Shown in pieces: positions 1 to 8,701 of a stretch of 64,000 nucleotides of DNA; position 1 is the first letter of the stretch; every line of letters starts with the position of its first letter. Source of the stretch: Serratia marcescens (GTDB taxonomy: Bacteria; Pseudomonadota; Gammaproteobacteria; Enterobacterales; Enterobacteriaceae). The notes under the pieces are model-generated. The model worked only from the letters and a program-made list of their open reading frames with translations. It was not told where the DNA came from and did not search any database. The stretch covers positions 62,001-126,000 of the forward strand of contig JADMXW010000019.1 of NCBI GenBank assembly GCA_015548865.1. The letters run 5' to 3'. A program made the position numbers and the translations under genes.

Positions 1-26
1 AAAAAAACTGAATTACATCTTCAATA

Positions 27-45
27 AAATATGATTATCATCAGT
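27..45. promoter_or_regulatory. Possible Fur-box-like palindrome
   Basis: The 11-base palindromic core ATGATTATCAT (31-41) equals the centre of the enterobacterial Fur consensus, but the outer bases match poorly (about 13 of 19 overall). The gene it might control would lie left of the window, so it is only a candidate. The rest of positions 1-113 is A+T-rich and shows no gene. Confidence 0.25.
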
Positions 46-113
46 TTTAACGCTGACAAATAACAAATAACCTGTTTAATTTTACGTCTCAAAAAAAATT
101 ATTAAGTCTAAGA

Positions 114-822
114 CATAATAAATATCCTCCGGCATAGCCGGAGGTTTTTCATATGCGCCTATAAGGCTTTGTTACCAGCCGCGCCCTAACAGGCGCATCG
201 CGATCTGACATTTGCATCTATGGATTACTTACCGCCCGTAAACGGGCTACCCGGATATGGGATCGAGAGCTGCTCACCCAACTTATCCTGTTCCAGTTGG
301 TGCTTTATGTATTCCTGTATCTTCGATGCCTTCTTTCCCACCGTATCAACGTAATACCCTCGACACCAGAATTCCCGGTTTCGGTACTTAAACTTCAAAT
401 CGCCAAATTGCTCATAAAGCATCAGGCTACTCTTACCTTTCAGGTATCCCATAAAACTCGACACGCTCATCTTCGGCGGGATCTCCAGAAGCATATGGAT
501 GTGATCCACACAGCATTCTGCCTCCACGATGTTCACATTTTTCCATTCACATAACTTTCTTAAGATGCCGCCTATTGCCCTACGTTTTTCTCCATAGAAC
601 ACCTGCCTTCGGTACTTCGGCGCAAAAACGATGTGATATTTACAGTTCCATCGGGTGTGCGCTAAGCTCTTTTCGTCCCCCGTGGGACCCCCTTTCAAAT
701 TTTTGTTTAACTTTTGCAGTTGCCAGACCGCAAGGTGTTTTAACAAATCGAAAGGGGTTTTTATAACCGACTTATAGCTGAAAGCTTTACGGAACCCCCA
801 GCCTAGCTGGGGGTTTTCTATA
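114..822 (-). mobile_element. IS200-type insertion sequence (IS200/IS605 family)
   Basis: A single tnpA gene on the minus strand is flanked by short hairpins typical of IS200/IS1541: one around 794-815 (CCCCCAGC/GCTGGGGG) before the gene and one at 127-144 (CCTCCGGC/GCCGGAGG) after it. The length of about 709 bp fits the family. Such elements move as single strands through a Y1 (HUH) transposase and have no terminal inverted repeats. The exact ends are estimated. The copy sits directly beside the terminator at 826-862. Confidence 0.75.
225..683 (-). CDS. tnpA: IS200-type transposase TnpA (Y1/HUH)
   Basis: This 152-residue protein has the exact length and almost the full sequence expected of IS200 TnpA. 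It contains the HUH metal motif within CCVDHIHMLLEIP and the C-terminal catalytic-tyrosine helix. Single-strand transposases of this family act as dimers on hairpin ends. Family members begin MGDEKS; here the codon at the methionine position is ACG (683-681), so the usual start is mutated. Translation would need ACG or the in-frame upstream TTG at about 698. An open frame continues upstream, but that part overlaps the hairpin leader and is not protein-like. The copy may therefore be poorly expressed or silent. Confidence 0.8.
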   Translation of the reverse strand, partial: TGDEKSLAHTRWNCKYHIVFAPKYRRQVFYGEKRRAIGGILRKLCEWKNVNIVEAECCVDHIHMLLEIPPKMSVSSFMGYLKGKSSLMLYEQFGDLKFKYRNREFWCRGYYVDTVGKKASKIQEYIKHQLEQDKLGEQLSIPYPGSPFTGGK

Positions 823-825
823 GAC

Positions 826-862
826 AAAAAACCCGTGAACGGCGAGGCGTTCACGGGTTTTT
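826..862. terminator. Bidirectional rho-independent terminator
   Basis: A perfect 10-bp stem (CCCGTGAACG with CGTTCACGGG) encloses a 6-base loop, with A5 on the left and T5 on the right, so it works in both directions. It most likely ends dinG-ybiB transcription (minus strand) after the ERIC. Confidence 0.8.
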
Positions 863-876
863 CAAAATGGGGCATT

Positions 877-1003
877 TATACCCGTCATACTTCAAGTTGC
901 ATGTGTGTTGGCTGCACTCGTTCACCCGAATCACTTACCTGAGTAAGCTCATCGGAACTCACTCATTTGCCGCCTTCCTGCAACTCGAATTATTTAGGGT
1001 ATA
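877..1003. repeat. ERIC element, standard 127-bp form
   Basis: It runs from TATACCCGTCATACTTCAAG to AACTCGAATTATTTAGGGTATA and contains the ERIC core (AATCACTTACC...GTAAGCTCATC). The length is exactly the canonical 127 bp. It lies 20 bp downstream of the ybiB stop codon and would be transcribed in the 3' tail of ybiB mRNA. Confidence 0.9.
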
Positions 1004-1023
1004 CATTATGATTGTCAGGTATT

Positions 1024-1992
1024 CTACCCAATCCGCTTCGCTATCGTTGCCACCGCCTGTTCCATCGTTGGCGCCATTCCGCCGGCAACCAGACAACACG
1101 CCAGTTGTAAACGAACAGCGTAAGGCACGGCCACTTCACCGGCCAGACACTGCGCCGTCCAGCGCGCAGTCGTTGCCGCATCGCGCGCGATGGGGAGATG
1201 CTCCGGCGCCACCACAATATCCTGGCGCTGTTGTAGCACCACGCTACGTTGGTCATGAATAAAGTAGATTTCAGGGCACCGTTGCGGATTGGCATACACC
1301 TCACCTTCCGTGCCATGCATCAACAACGCCCTCGCTTCAATATCCAGAAAAAACTGGTTAAGGCGGGTGACATATTCCGGATGAGAAACACTGGTCAGGC
1401 GCAGTGCTTCCTGTTCACCAAACGGGGTCAGTAGTTTAGCCAGCGTGTGGCTGCTATTGCGTACGCCCATGCGCCAGCGCAGTTGCAGCTGTTTATCCAA
1501 TGCCGGGCTAAGCGCGGAAATCGGGATGAATACCGGGAAACCATCATCAATCAGTTGCTGCGCGACTTTCGCACTATTGGCACTTTTCACCCCCAATGCT
1601 TGCAAGATTTCCGCACTGGTCACCCGGGAAGGGTCATTTTCAACACCATGGACAACGACAGGGAAGCCTAATTTTGCTAGCAGCAACGTCAATAATGGCG
1701 TCAGGTTGGCCTGACGGCGTGCACCGTTGTAGCTGGGAATAACAATAGGCATCGGATAGTCCGTTGGTGCGTGCAGGCGCAACACTTGCTCACTCGCGGC
1801 CTGATAAAAACCGCGTAGCTCAGCGTCACCTTCCCCTTTGATCCGCAAGGCAATCAGCACACCACCCAGTTCCAGATCGGGCACATCACCTTGTAACATG
1901 TGACGATATAGCGTGTAGGCGGTTTCCTGATCCAAATCACGTGCGTGATTTTTCCCCCGCCCGACCTCTTTGATGATGGTGGTATAGTCCAT
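1024..1992 (-). CDS. ybiB: TrpD2-type nucleic-acid-binding protein YbiB
   Basis: A 322-residue protein of the anthranilate phosphoribosyltransferase-like fold. YbiB/TrpD2 resembles TrpD but is not a tryptophan enzyme; the E. coli protein (320 aa) is a dimer that binds nucleic acid and is co-transcribed with dinG. The same order is seen here: dinG lies upstream on the same strand, with a 61-bp ERIC remnant in the gap. The start MDYTTIIKEVG is preceded by GGGAG at good spacing. A longer frame to 2064 reads through the ERIC and is rejected. The family assignment rests on residues such as VIPSYNGARR and VVVHGV and on synteny. Confidence 0.9.
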   Translation of the reverse strand: MDYTTIIKEVGRGKNHARDLDQETAYTLYRHMLQGDVPDLELGGVLIALRIKGEGDAELRGFYQAASEQVLRLHAPTDYPMPIVIPSYNGARRQANLTPLLTLLLAKLGFPVVVHGVENDPSRVTSAEILQALGVKSANSAKVAQQLIDDGFPVFIPISALSPALDKQLQLRWRMGVRNSSHTLAKLLTPFGEQEALRLTSVSHPEYVTRLNQFFLDIEARALLMHGTEGEVYANPQRCPEIYFIHDQRSVVLQQRQDIVVAPEHLPIARDAATTARWTAQCLAGEVAVPYAVRLQLACCLVAGGMAPTMEQAVATIAKRIG

Positions 1993-2045
1993 GCTTTCTC
2001 CCGCTAAAAAGATGATCGGTATCTCTTCAGCAAAAATAGTATGTT

Positions 2046-2106
2046 TATACCCGTCATACTTCAAGTTGCAGATGCGTTGGCTACAACTCGAATTATTTAG
2101 GGTATA
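2046..2106. repeat. Internally deleted ERIC (61 bp)
   Basis: Both ERIC termini are present (TATACCCGTCATACTTCAAG and CAACTCGAATTATTTAGGGT) but the centre is gone. It begins 2 bases after the dinG stop codon and separates dinG from ybiB. Confidence 0.85.
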
Positions 2107-2108
2107 TA

Positions 2109-4208
2109 TCAGGCTGGCACATCGCGTTGTTCAATGGGAAATATGGGTAACGCGGCCAGTAGTTGCGCACCATATCCCTTAGTCAACAAGCGCCTGTCAT
2201 AGATAACGATCTCGCCAAAACAGGTATGGCTGCGAATCAGCCGCCCTACCTGTTGGATCAGGTTAAATGAAGCTGCAGGCAAGCTTTGTACCACGAAGGG
2301 ATGGCGTTTCTGGCTTTTTAACCACTCACCTTCGGTAAGGATCACCGGGCTATCAATCGGGGGAAAGGCAATCTTATGGATATGGACCTGCGACAGCAGT
2401 TCACCTTTCAAATCCAGCCCTTCAGCAAAAGATTGCAGACCAACCAGTACACTGACCTCTCCCGCTTCAACACGCTGGCGGTGCAACGCAATCAAGCGCG
2501 AACGCGGCTGATCACCTTGCACCAGCAGCATTAAGCGCAAATCGGTTACCTGAGAGAGAAACTGCTGCATTGCTCTTTGGCTGGTGAACAACACCAAAAT
2601 ACCTTTGTGCACCTGCTGCTCTAACGATTGGCGAAAGAAGCGCGCCATTTCGGCAATATGCGATACTTCATTTTCCAGCAGCGGTTCACAGTGCATTTTG
2701 GGGATCACTAATTTGCCCTGCTGACAATGATTGAAAGGCGAATCCAGTGTAATAAACCGATCGCCTTCCTCTTCATCCAAGCCAGAAAGCTCTTTAAGCC
2801 GCTGGTAACTGTTCAAGGAACGAAGCGTGGCAGACGTCAGAACCACATGCGAAACATTACGCCACAGCAACCTATCCAACTGATCGCATACGCGTATTCC
2901 CGCACAATGTAATAATAGCCTCCACTGCCCTTCTCGGTATTCACGATGAAGCCATTTAGAGACCGGCGCATTAGATACTTTTTCCAGTGCGGCCAAATGC
3001 CATAGCTGTGTTTTACTTTCCAAATACCCCATAGCACGGCTCATGCGCAATAACGCCTGATGAACCCGCACCACATCGTGTTTTCCGGTTTTTTCACCGA
3101 GATCGTGGGAGAGGTATTCCGTTAAACCACGTAGGCCATCCGTCAGCTTATGCAAACGTACGCACACCTGTCGCATCTCTTCAGGCATAACGCCCATTGG
3201 GAAGCGATACTCGCTTGCTTGCCCTTCCCCCCCAAGAAACAGGTCACTCATGGCAACAAAGGCGGCGTTCTGTTCGAGCATCTCTTCAATATGCGCCGTT
3301 AAACGTTCGGGATTGGTAAGACGCGGCGGCGATTTTGGCGGAAACTGCGCCATACAGGTCGCAACCAGTTGGATCAGACTGTCCATCTGCGTTTTGACAT
3401 ATGCTGGGGTAATATCCCCCGCCATTTCCAGAGAATCACGCGCAACATCCGGCACATGGTGACCTTCATCAAGTACCAGCAGCAGATCTTTCGCTGCCGG
3501 AAGCACCGAGTCACTCTCCATTGCCGCCATCACCAATGCGTGGTTACTCACCACGACTTCTGCATTTTCAATCTCACGACGGGCGATAAAAAACGGGCAG
3601 TCACGGTAATAATGACAATTTTTGCCCAGGCAGTTGGCTTTATCGGTACTGACCTTGCGCCACAAAGCATCTTCGACGGTCAGGCTATAATGGTCTCGCA
3701 TGCCGTCCCATTCATACCCCTGAAAGGCTTTCGCCATCTTCAGACACATCCCGCGCTCTTCTTTACTGGCGGGTTCTAATTCATCACTGAGGAACGCAAG
3801 CAAATCCCCTTGCGCCGTCTCGGACGTCAGTGCCGCCAGATTGCGAGGGCAGAGATAGCGCGCTCGGCCAAAAGCCGCCGTGAAAGTCAGCTCCGGGATA
3901 AATTTTTTCAGCAGTGGCAGATCCTTGGTAATAATCTGGTCCTGCAACGCGATATTGGCAGTACTGATCACCAGCGTCTTGCTCTCAGCACGCGCAATCG
4001 CAATTCCGGGAATCAGGTAGGATAAGGTTTTACCAACGCCGGTAGGTGCTTCAATGGCAGCGTGGCGCGGGTATTCGCCCGCCAGCGTTTTTGCCACTTC
4101 TGCAATCATCTGTCGCTGAGGTGCTCGGGAGATAAAATCAGGAATATGTTGTTGCAGCGCCTTATACCACTGGTCGATTTGCTGCTTGATTGTGGGTGTA
4201 AGCGCCAT
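2109..4208 (-). CDS. dinG: ATP-dependent DNA helicase DinG
   Basis: A 699-residue XPD-like superfamily 2 helicase (716 aa in E. coli) that unwinds DNA 5' to 3' and removes R-loops and D-loops. Walker A is EAPTGVGKT (about residues 53-61) and the DEGH box is at 247-250. The four iron-sulfur ligands are visible as Cys120, Cys193, Cys198 and Cys204, so the [4Fe-4S] domain is intact. The helicase C-terminal half includes VGRLIR near residue 660. It is the first gene of a dinG-ybiB unit. In E. coli this unit is under LexA, but I find no CTGT-N8-ACAG box in the 130 bases before the start. Confidence 0.95.
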   Translation of the reverse strand: MALTPTIKQQIDQWYKALQQHIPDFISRAPQRQMIAEVAKTLAGEYPRHAAIEAPTGVGKTLSYLIPGIAIARAESKTLVISTANIALQDQIITKDLPLLKKFIPELTFTAAFGRARYLCPRNLAALTSETAQGDLLAFLSDELEPASKEERGMCLKMAKAFQGYEWDGMRDHYSLTVEDALWRKVSTDKANCLGKNCHYYRDCPFFIARREIENAEVVVSNHALVMAAMESDSVLPAAKDLLLVLDEGHHVPDVARDSLEMAGDITPAYVKTQMDSLIQLVATCMAQFPPKSPPRLTNPERLTAHIEEMLEQNAAFVAMSDLFLGGEGQASEYRFPMGVMPEEMRQVCVRLHKLTDGLRGLTEYLSHDLGEKTGKHDVVRVHQALLRMSRAMGYLESKTQLWHLAALEKVSNAPVSKWLHREYREGQWRLLLHCAGIRVCDQLDRLLWRNVSHVVLTSATLRSLNSYQRLKELSGLDEEEGDRFITLDSPFNHCQQGKLVIPKMHCEPLLENEVSHIAEMARFFRQSLEQQVHKGILVLFTSQRAMQQFLSQVTDLRLMLLVQGDQPRSRLIALHRQRVEAGEVSVLVGLQSFAEGLDLKGELLSQVHIHKIAFPPIDSPVILTEGEWLKSQKRHPFVVQSLPAASFNLIQQVGRLIRSHTCFGEIVIYDRRLLTKGYGAQLLAALPIFPIEQRDVPA

Positions 4209-4339
4209 GCCATCTCAATATCTGTCCAATTCAGTCGCCATTGTCCCACAGTCAACGGCAAACGTCAGCCGTCATTCCCCCTCGACAAACCGGCACACAG
4301 TCAGTAGGGTTAAGAAAATGTCTTCAATGAGCCATACCC

Positions 4340-5179
4340 ATGTCTGCGGTGCACCACGTTAAGCAATCTTATTGGTTTTCGCCCCACCTGCCTCAGCTCG
4401 AGTGCCGTTCGACTTGGTGCAGCGCTCAAGGCTACAAAACGCATTCGCACACACAGCTCTCCCTCGGTCTGGTTGTGGCTGGCAACACAGTCTGTCACTA
4501 TCGTGGTAAGGACCACCTACTGCACGCGGGCGATATGGTGCTGATTGATCCTCATGCACCGCACAGTTGCACGCCGCTTCCCGGCCAAACGCGCAGCTAT
4601 CATATGCTTTATCTTGATGCTGTTTGGTGCCAGGCACTTTTGGCCCAACAGTCCGGACTCGCGGTATCAGCCCTCCATTGCCGCCCAGTGCGCGTGCAAG
4701 ACCCAGCGCTGTTTGATGATTGCCTGCAATTGCTTAAGACGCTCTATCGCCATGATATCCTCTCTGCAACACCACAACTTAACGCGATAGTCTCTACGCT
4801 GCTCTCCCGGTATTGTTCTCCACAACAACCGATGACAGAGCAGCCGACAACGCGCTATATGCGTCAGCGCCTGCTGCATAATCTGCAAACCTCGCCCTCT
4901 CTTACCACACTGGCACAGGAGCTACATCTACGACGGGAAACGCTGGTACGACATTTCCGTGAAGATACCGGCATCACCCCCATGGCTTTCCTTAATAATG
5001 CACGCATTGAATATGCCAAAACGCTTATCAAGCAAGGCGTACCGCTGGCCGATGCTGGATACCAAAGCGGCTTTAGCGATCAAAGTCATTTTCACAAAAT
5101 CTTCGTGCTGCACACCGCCGCGACACCGGGGCAATACCAGCAGGCGAGTGAATCCCTTTCTAACGCGATCACTATTTGA
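4340..5179 (+). CDS. AraC-family transcriptional regulator
   Basis: A 279-residue regulator. The N-terminal half has the cupin pattern of ligand-binding AraC proteins (HSHTQLSLGLVVAG near residue 36, then GDMVLIDPHAPHSC). The C-terminal hundred residues hold two helix-turn-helix motifs (SLTTLAQELHLRRETLVRHF and the GYQSGFSDQSHFHKIF signature). A LysE-family exporter starts 61 bp downstream on the same strand, a common pairing in which the regulator senses the exported amino acid or a similar compound. It is divergent from dinG. The inducer cannot be told from sequence. Confidence 0.85.
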   Translation: MSAVHHVKQSYWFSPHLPQLECRSTWCSAQGYKTHSHTQLSLGLVVAGNTVCHYRGKDHLLHAGDMVLIDPHAPHSCTPLPGQTRSYHMLYLDAVWCQALLAQQSGLAVSALHCRPVRVQDPALFDDCLQLLKTLYRHDILSATPQLNAIVSTLLSRYCSPQQPMTEQPTTRYMRQRLLHNLQTSPSLTTLAQELHLRRETLVRHFREDTGITPMAFLNNARIEYAKTLIKQGVPLADAGYQSGFSDQSHFHKIFVLHTAATPGQYQQASESLSNAITI

Positions 5180-5240
5180 CAATAATTAGCCCCACAAGCT
5201 CACTAGACTTGGCCTCGTTTACTTTGTTGAGGTCACTGTT

Positions 5241-5882
5241 ATGTTTATTGATACCCTGTTTCCTGCCCATTTCCTCGCGCTCGCATTGGCGCATTTTGTT
5301 GCATTACTCAGCCCCGGTCCCGATTTTTTCTTACTGGCTGCCTATGCGTTGCGCCACCGATTACAAGGCAGTATCGGGATCTGCGTGGGCATCGCGCTCG
5401 GCAACGGATGCTATATTCTGCTGGCCATTATGGGAGGGACGGCAATTGGGCAAGTACCGCAGCTCTTCATTCTGCTCCAACTTGCCGGTGCACTGTATCT
5501 GCTGTGGATAGGCTCACAGCTCGTACGCAGTTCAGCACGAACCACTGCGCTGACGGTCACAGAAACACGTCACTTGCCTTCATTTACACATCAGTTGATG
5601 CTCGGCCTGGGTTCAGCATTGCTTAATCCCAAAAATATGCTGTTTTATATTAGTTTGATGGCCAGTATCCTTGGTCCATCAGTCACGTTAATACAACAAG
5701 CCATAAGCGGAGTATGGATGTTCAGCGTGGTATTACTGTGGGATATCGCATTAGCCGCGACTATAGGTCAACAACGGATACAGAATACGTTGCAACGCTA
5801 CCTTTATCTGATTGAACGTAGCGCAGGCGCTATTCTGATGCTGTTTGGTGGCTATCTACTGCTCGGGTTGTGGTTGCGCTAG
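5241..5882 (+). CDS. LysE/RhtB-family exporter
   Basis: A 213-residue inner-membrane protein with about six hydrophobic segments. The family signature is near the N-terminus (HFVALLSPGPDFFLL, residues 14-28), followed by GxxxGN (GICVGIALGNGCYI) and the NPKNMLFY motif in the middle. LysE/RhtB proteins export amino acids or related metabolites by proton motive force; the substrate here is unknown. GAGGT lies 8 bases before the ATG. It probably forms a unit with the AraC regulator just upstream. Confidence 0.88.
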   Translation: MFIDTLFPAHFLALALAHFVALLSPGPDFFLLAAYALRHRLQGSIGICVGIALGNGCYILLAIMGGTAIGQVPQLFILLQLAGALYLLWIGSQLVRSSARTTALTVTETRHLPSFTHQLMLGLGSALLNPKNMLFYISLMASILGPSVTLIQQAISGVWMFSVVLLWDIALAATIGQQRIQNTLQRYLYLIERSAGAILMLFGGYLLLGLWLR

Positions 5883-5961
5883 CATTGCTAATGCGTGCAG
5901 GCAGCTTGTTTCGTACGCAATAGGCTTTATAATTTATGCCGATTAACAAAAGGATAACTTT

Positions 5962-6069
5962 ATGAATCTCGGCAAAATCGCCATGATCAGCTTGTTCTCA
6001 TTAATGACGTTAGGTGGTATTAGCGGCCTGATGCTGGTCGGCTACATCATTCTCGTCCACGGCGGTTGA
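5962..6069 (+). CDS. yohO: Small membrane protein YohO
   Basis: A 35-residue open frame beginning MNLGKIAMISLFSLM and ending ILVHGG. Length, the LGGISGLMLVGY segment and the single transmembrane helix match E. coli YohO, as I remember it. AGGA precedes the ATG at 7 bases. It lies beside bglX, in the E. coli yoh/bglX/pbpG neighbourhood. Function is unknown; it presumably sits in the inner membrane. Confidence 0.85.
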   Translation: MNLGKIAMISLFSLMTLGGISGLMLVGYIILVHGG

Positions 6070-6082
6070 TACCGCCGCCGCT

Positions 6083-6116
6083 AAGAAAGACGATCCCCGG
6101 CAGAGGCCGAGGATCG
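6083..6116 (-). terminator. Terminator of bglX
   Basis: The hairpin CGATCCcCGGC/GCCGaGGATCG has one bulged mismatch. Read on the minus strand it is followed by the U-rich run CTTTCTTA. It lies 17 bp after the bglX stop. Confidence 0.65.
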
Positions 6117-6133
6117 TGAGTGCGCCAGAGGGA

Positions 6134-8449
6134 TCAGAGCAGCGTAAAGCTCTGTTGTTTCACGCGTTGTGAATCCAGACCAATAAACACATCAAATTTG
6201 CCCGGCTCGACCACCTGTTGCATTTGTGCATTGTAGAACTTCAGATCGTCTTCTGTGATGGTAAAGGTGATAACGCGGCTTTCTCCCGGTTGCAGCATCA
6301 CCTTCTCATAGCCGCGCAGTTCCTTGACCGGACGACTGATTGAAGCGACGACATCGTGCAGGTAAAGCTGCACCACGGTTTCGCCCGCGCGTTTGCCGGT
6401 GTTGGTTACCGACACGCTAGCCGTTACCGTGCCATTGCGCTTCATCAGCGGGCTGGACATCTTCACATCTGACACGCTAAAGGTGGTATAGCTCAACCCA
6501 TAGCCAAATGGATACAGCGGGCCGTTGGCTTCATCATAGTAATGCGACGTGTACTTGCCGGGGTTTTCAGGCGTATACGGACGACCTGTCGGTAAATGAT
6601 TGTAATAAATCGGGATCTGCCCAACGGAACGTGGGAACGACATCGGTAATTTGCCTGACGGGTTATAATCACCGAACAGAACATCTGCGATCGCATTGCC
6701 CCCTTCCGTGCCGCTAAACCAGGTTTCCAGCAGCGCATCCGCCTGCTGGTCTTCGCGCACCAGTGCCAGAGGACGTCCATTCATCAACACCAGCACCAAC
6801 GGTTTCCCTGTCGCTTTCAACGCAGCAATAAGATCGCGCTGGCTCTGTGGCAAATCAATATTGGAACGGCTTGAAGCCTCATGCGCCATCCCCGCCGCTT
6901 CCCCAACAACAGCGACGACCACATCAGATTTCTTCGCCACGGCCACCGCTTCGTCGATCATCTCCTGCGGCGAACGCGGGTCAACCTGTACCGCGTCTTC
7001 ATACTGGTTCAAGAAATCGATAATGCCTTTATGGTTACTGACGTTAGCGCCTTTGGCATAGAATACCGTCGCATCATTTCCCACAGCCGTGCGAATACCG
7101 CGATACACCGTGACCGTTTGGCGCGCTAATCCAGCAGCAGACCAACTGCCCATGGTGTCACGTTTGCTGTCTGCCAACGGCCCAATCACCGCAATCGTAC
7201 CTGATTTTTTCAGCGGCAAAACGTTCAGGCGATTTTTCAGCAATACCAGACTGCGCTTGGCAACATCCCGCGCCTCTGCCCGATGCAAGCGGCTTTCAGC
7301 ATTGGTATCTGCCGGATCGCTGCCCACAGGCCCCAGCATACGGTAAGGATCAGCAAAGAGCCCCATATCGTACTTCACATTCAATACCTGACGGCAAGCC
7401 TCATCCAGCTCTTGTGCCGTGACGGCACCGCTTTTCACCAATTCAGGCAGATACTTCACGAAATATTCATCGCTCATGCTCATGGCGATACCGGATTTCA
7501 ACGCAATACGCGATGCATCACGCGGATCGCTCGCCACACCGTGCTTCATCAACTCTTTAATGGCGCCGTGATCGGTGATAGTGATCCCCTGGAACTTCCA
7601 CTGATCGCGCAGTAAATCTTTTAACAACCAACGATTAGCAGTTGCGGGCACACCATTGATCGAGTTCAACGCGACCATAACCCCCCCACTGCCCGCGTCA
7701 ATCGCCGCTTTATAAGGCGGCAAATAATCCTGAAACATACGCTGGGGGCTCATGTCTACGGTGTTATAATCGCGTCCCCCTTCCACGGCCCCGTAAAGCG
7801 CAAAGTGCTTTACGCTGGTCATTAGCGAGTGTCTGTCAGCAAGCGACTCGCCCTGGAACGCTTTCACCACAACGCGGGCAATTTGGCTGGTCAACCAGGT
7901 GTCTTCACCAAAACCTTCCGACACTCGTCCCCAACGGGGATCGCGAGTGATATCAACCATTGGCGCCCAGGTCATGTTCAGCCCGTCTTCGGTAGCTTCA
8001 TAAGCCGATACACGTGCACTTTTGGCGATGGTATTCATATCCCATGAAGATGCCAGTCCCAGCGCGATGGGGAAAATGGTGCGGTGACCGTGCACCACAT
8101 CATAAGCAAAGAACAGCGGAATTTTCAGGCGGCTCAATTCCATCACCTGATCCTGCATGGCACGAATGTCATGACGTGTGACCGTGTTGAAGATCGCCCC
8201 AACCTGTCCATCTCTGATCATCTCGCGAATCACATGTTTCGGGTTATCGGTCCCCACACTGATCAGGCGCAACTGCCCAATCTTTTCGTCGGTAGTCATT
8301 TTGCGCAGCAAGTCGGAGACAAAAGCGTCACGCTGAGCCTGGTGGGCAGCGTTACTCAGTGTCGCAGCAGGCGCGGTATTTGTCAGTTGCGCCCCGACCG
8401 GAGAACAGGCCAAGCCAACAGCAATCGTCAAAGAGGTAAGCCATTTCAT
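6134..8449 (-). CDS. bglX: Periplasmic beta-glucosidase BglX (GH3)
   Basis: A 771-residue exported glycoside hydrolase family 3 enzyme (765 aa in E. coli). A Sec signal peptide covers about residues 1-20 (MKWLTSLTIAVGLACSPVGA). The N-terminal barrel has the nucleophile aspartate in GITITDHGAI. The (alpha/beta)6 sandwich (NRLNVLPLKKSGTIAVIGPLADS onward) and a C-terminal fibronectin-III-like domain (VTNTGKRAGETVVQLYLHD) follow. It releases glucose from beta-glucosides in the periplasm, plausibly from plant material. It has its own terminator and is transcribed toward yohO. Confidence 0.95.
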   Translation of the reverse strand: MKWLTSLTIAVGLACSPVGAQLTNTAPAATLSNAAHQAQRDAFVSDLLRKMTTDEKIGQLRLISVGTDNPKHVIREMIRDGQVGAIFNTVTRHDIRAMQDQVMELSRLKIPLFFAYDVVHGHRTIFPIALGLASSWDMNTIAKSARVSAYEATEDGLNMTWAPMVDITRDPRWGRVSEGFGEDTWLTSQIARVVVKAFQGESLADRHSLMTSVKHFALYGAVEGGRDYNTVDMSPQRMFQDYLPPYKAAIDAGSGGVMVALNSINGVPATANRWLLKDLLRDQWKFQGITITDHGAIKELMKHGVASDPRDASRIALKSGIAMSMSDEYFVKYLPELVKSGAVTAQELDEACRQVLNVKYDMGLFADPYRMLGPVGSDPADTNAESRLHRAEARDVAKRSLVLLKNRLNVLPLKKSGTIAVIGPLADSKRDTMGSWSAAGLARQTVTVYRGIRTAVGNDATVFYAKGANVSNHKGIIDFLNQYEDAVQVDPRSPQEMIDEAVAVAKKSDVVVAVVGEAAGMAHEASSRSNIDLPQSQRDLIAALKATGKPLVLVLMNGRPLALVREDQQADALLETWFSGTEGGNAIADVLFGDYNPSGKLPMSFPRSVGQIPIYYNHLPTGRPYTPENPGKYTSHYYDEANGPLYPFGYGLSYTTFSVSDVKMSSPLMKRNGTVTASVSVTNTGKRAGETVVQLYLHDVVASISRPVKELRGYEKVMLQPGESRVITFTITEDDLKFYNAQMQQVVEPGKFDVFIGLDSQRVKQQSFTLL

Positions 8450-8701
8450 TCGTTATTCTAGCCCAAGCGATGCCGCACTCTTCGTTACCAAAGAAGTGCC
8501 TGTGAAGTTTTAAAATGACGTCAGTAACGTCGTCAAAATATCCAGCGCGTAATCATAATGTATTTGTTCTGATTGTCTTTAGTAAAAACTGAAAGAATTA
8601 CGCAATCCTGCGCCAGCTCTCATCTGCTACGTGTCATTTGAGGCATTTCGTGATACTCCTACTGGCATCCCACCACTTTACTGCCTGGAACTTAAATAAC
8701 G

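Noticed and set aside
225..875. A 216-residue reading of the transposase gene
   Set aside because: The first 64 residues come from the IS leader, its hairpin and the neighbouring terminator; IS200 TnpA is 152 residues.
867..1262. 131-codon frame on the plus strand
   Set aside because: It reads through an ERIC and the antisense strand of ybiB.
1993..2064. N-terminal extension of YbiB
   Set aside because: The added residues are encoded by the ERIC; the ATG at 1992 has a proper ribosome site.
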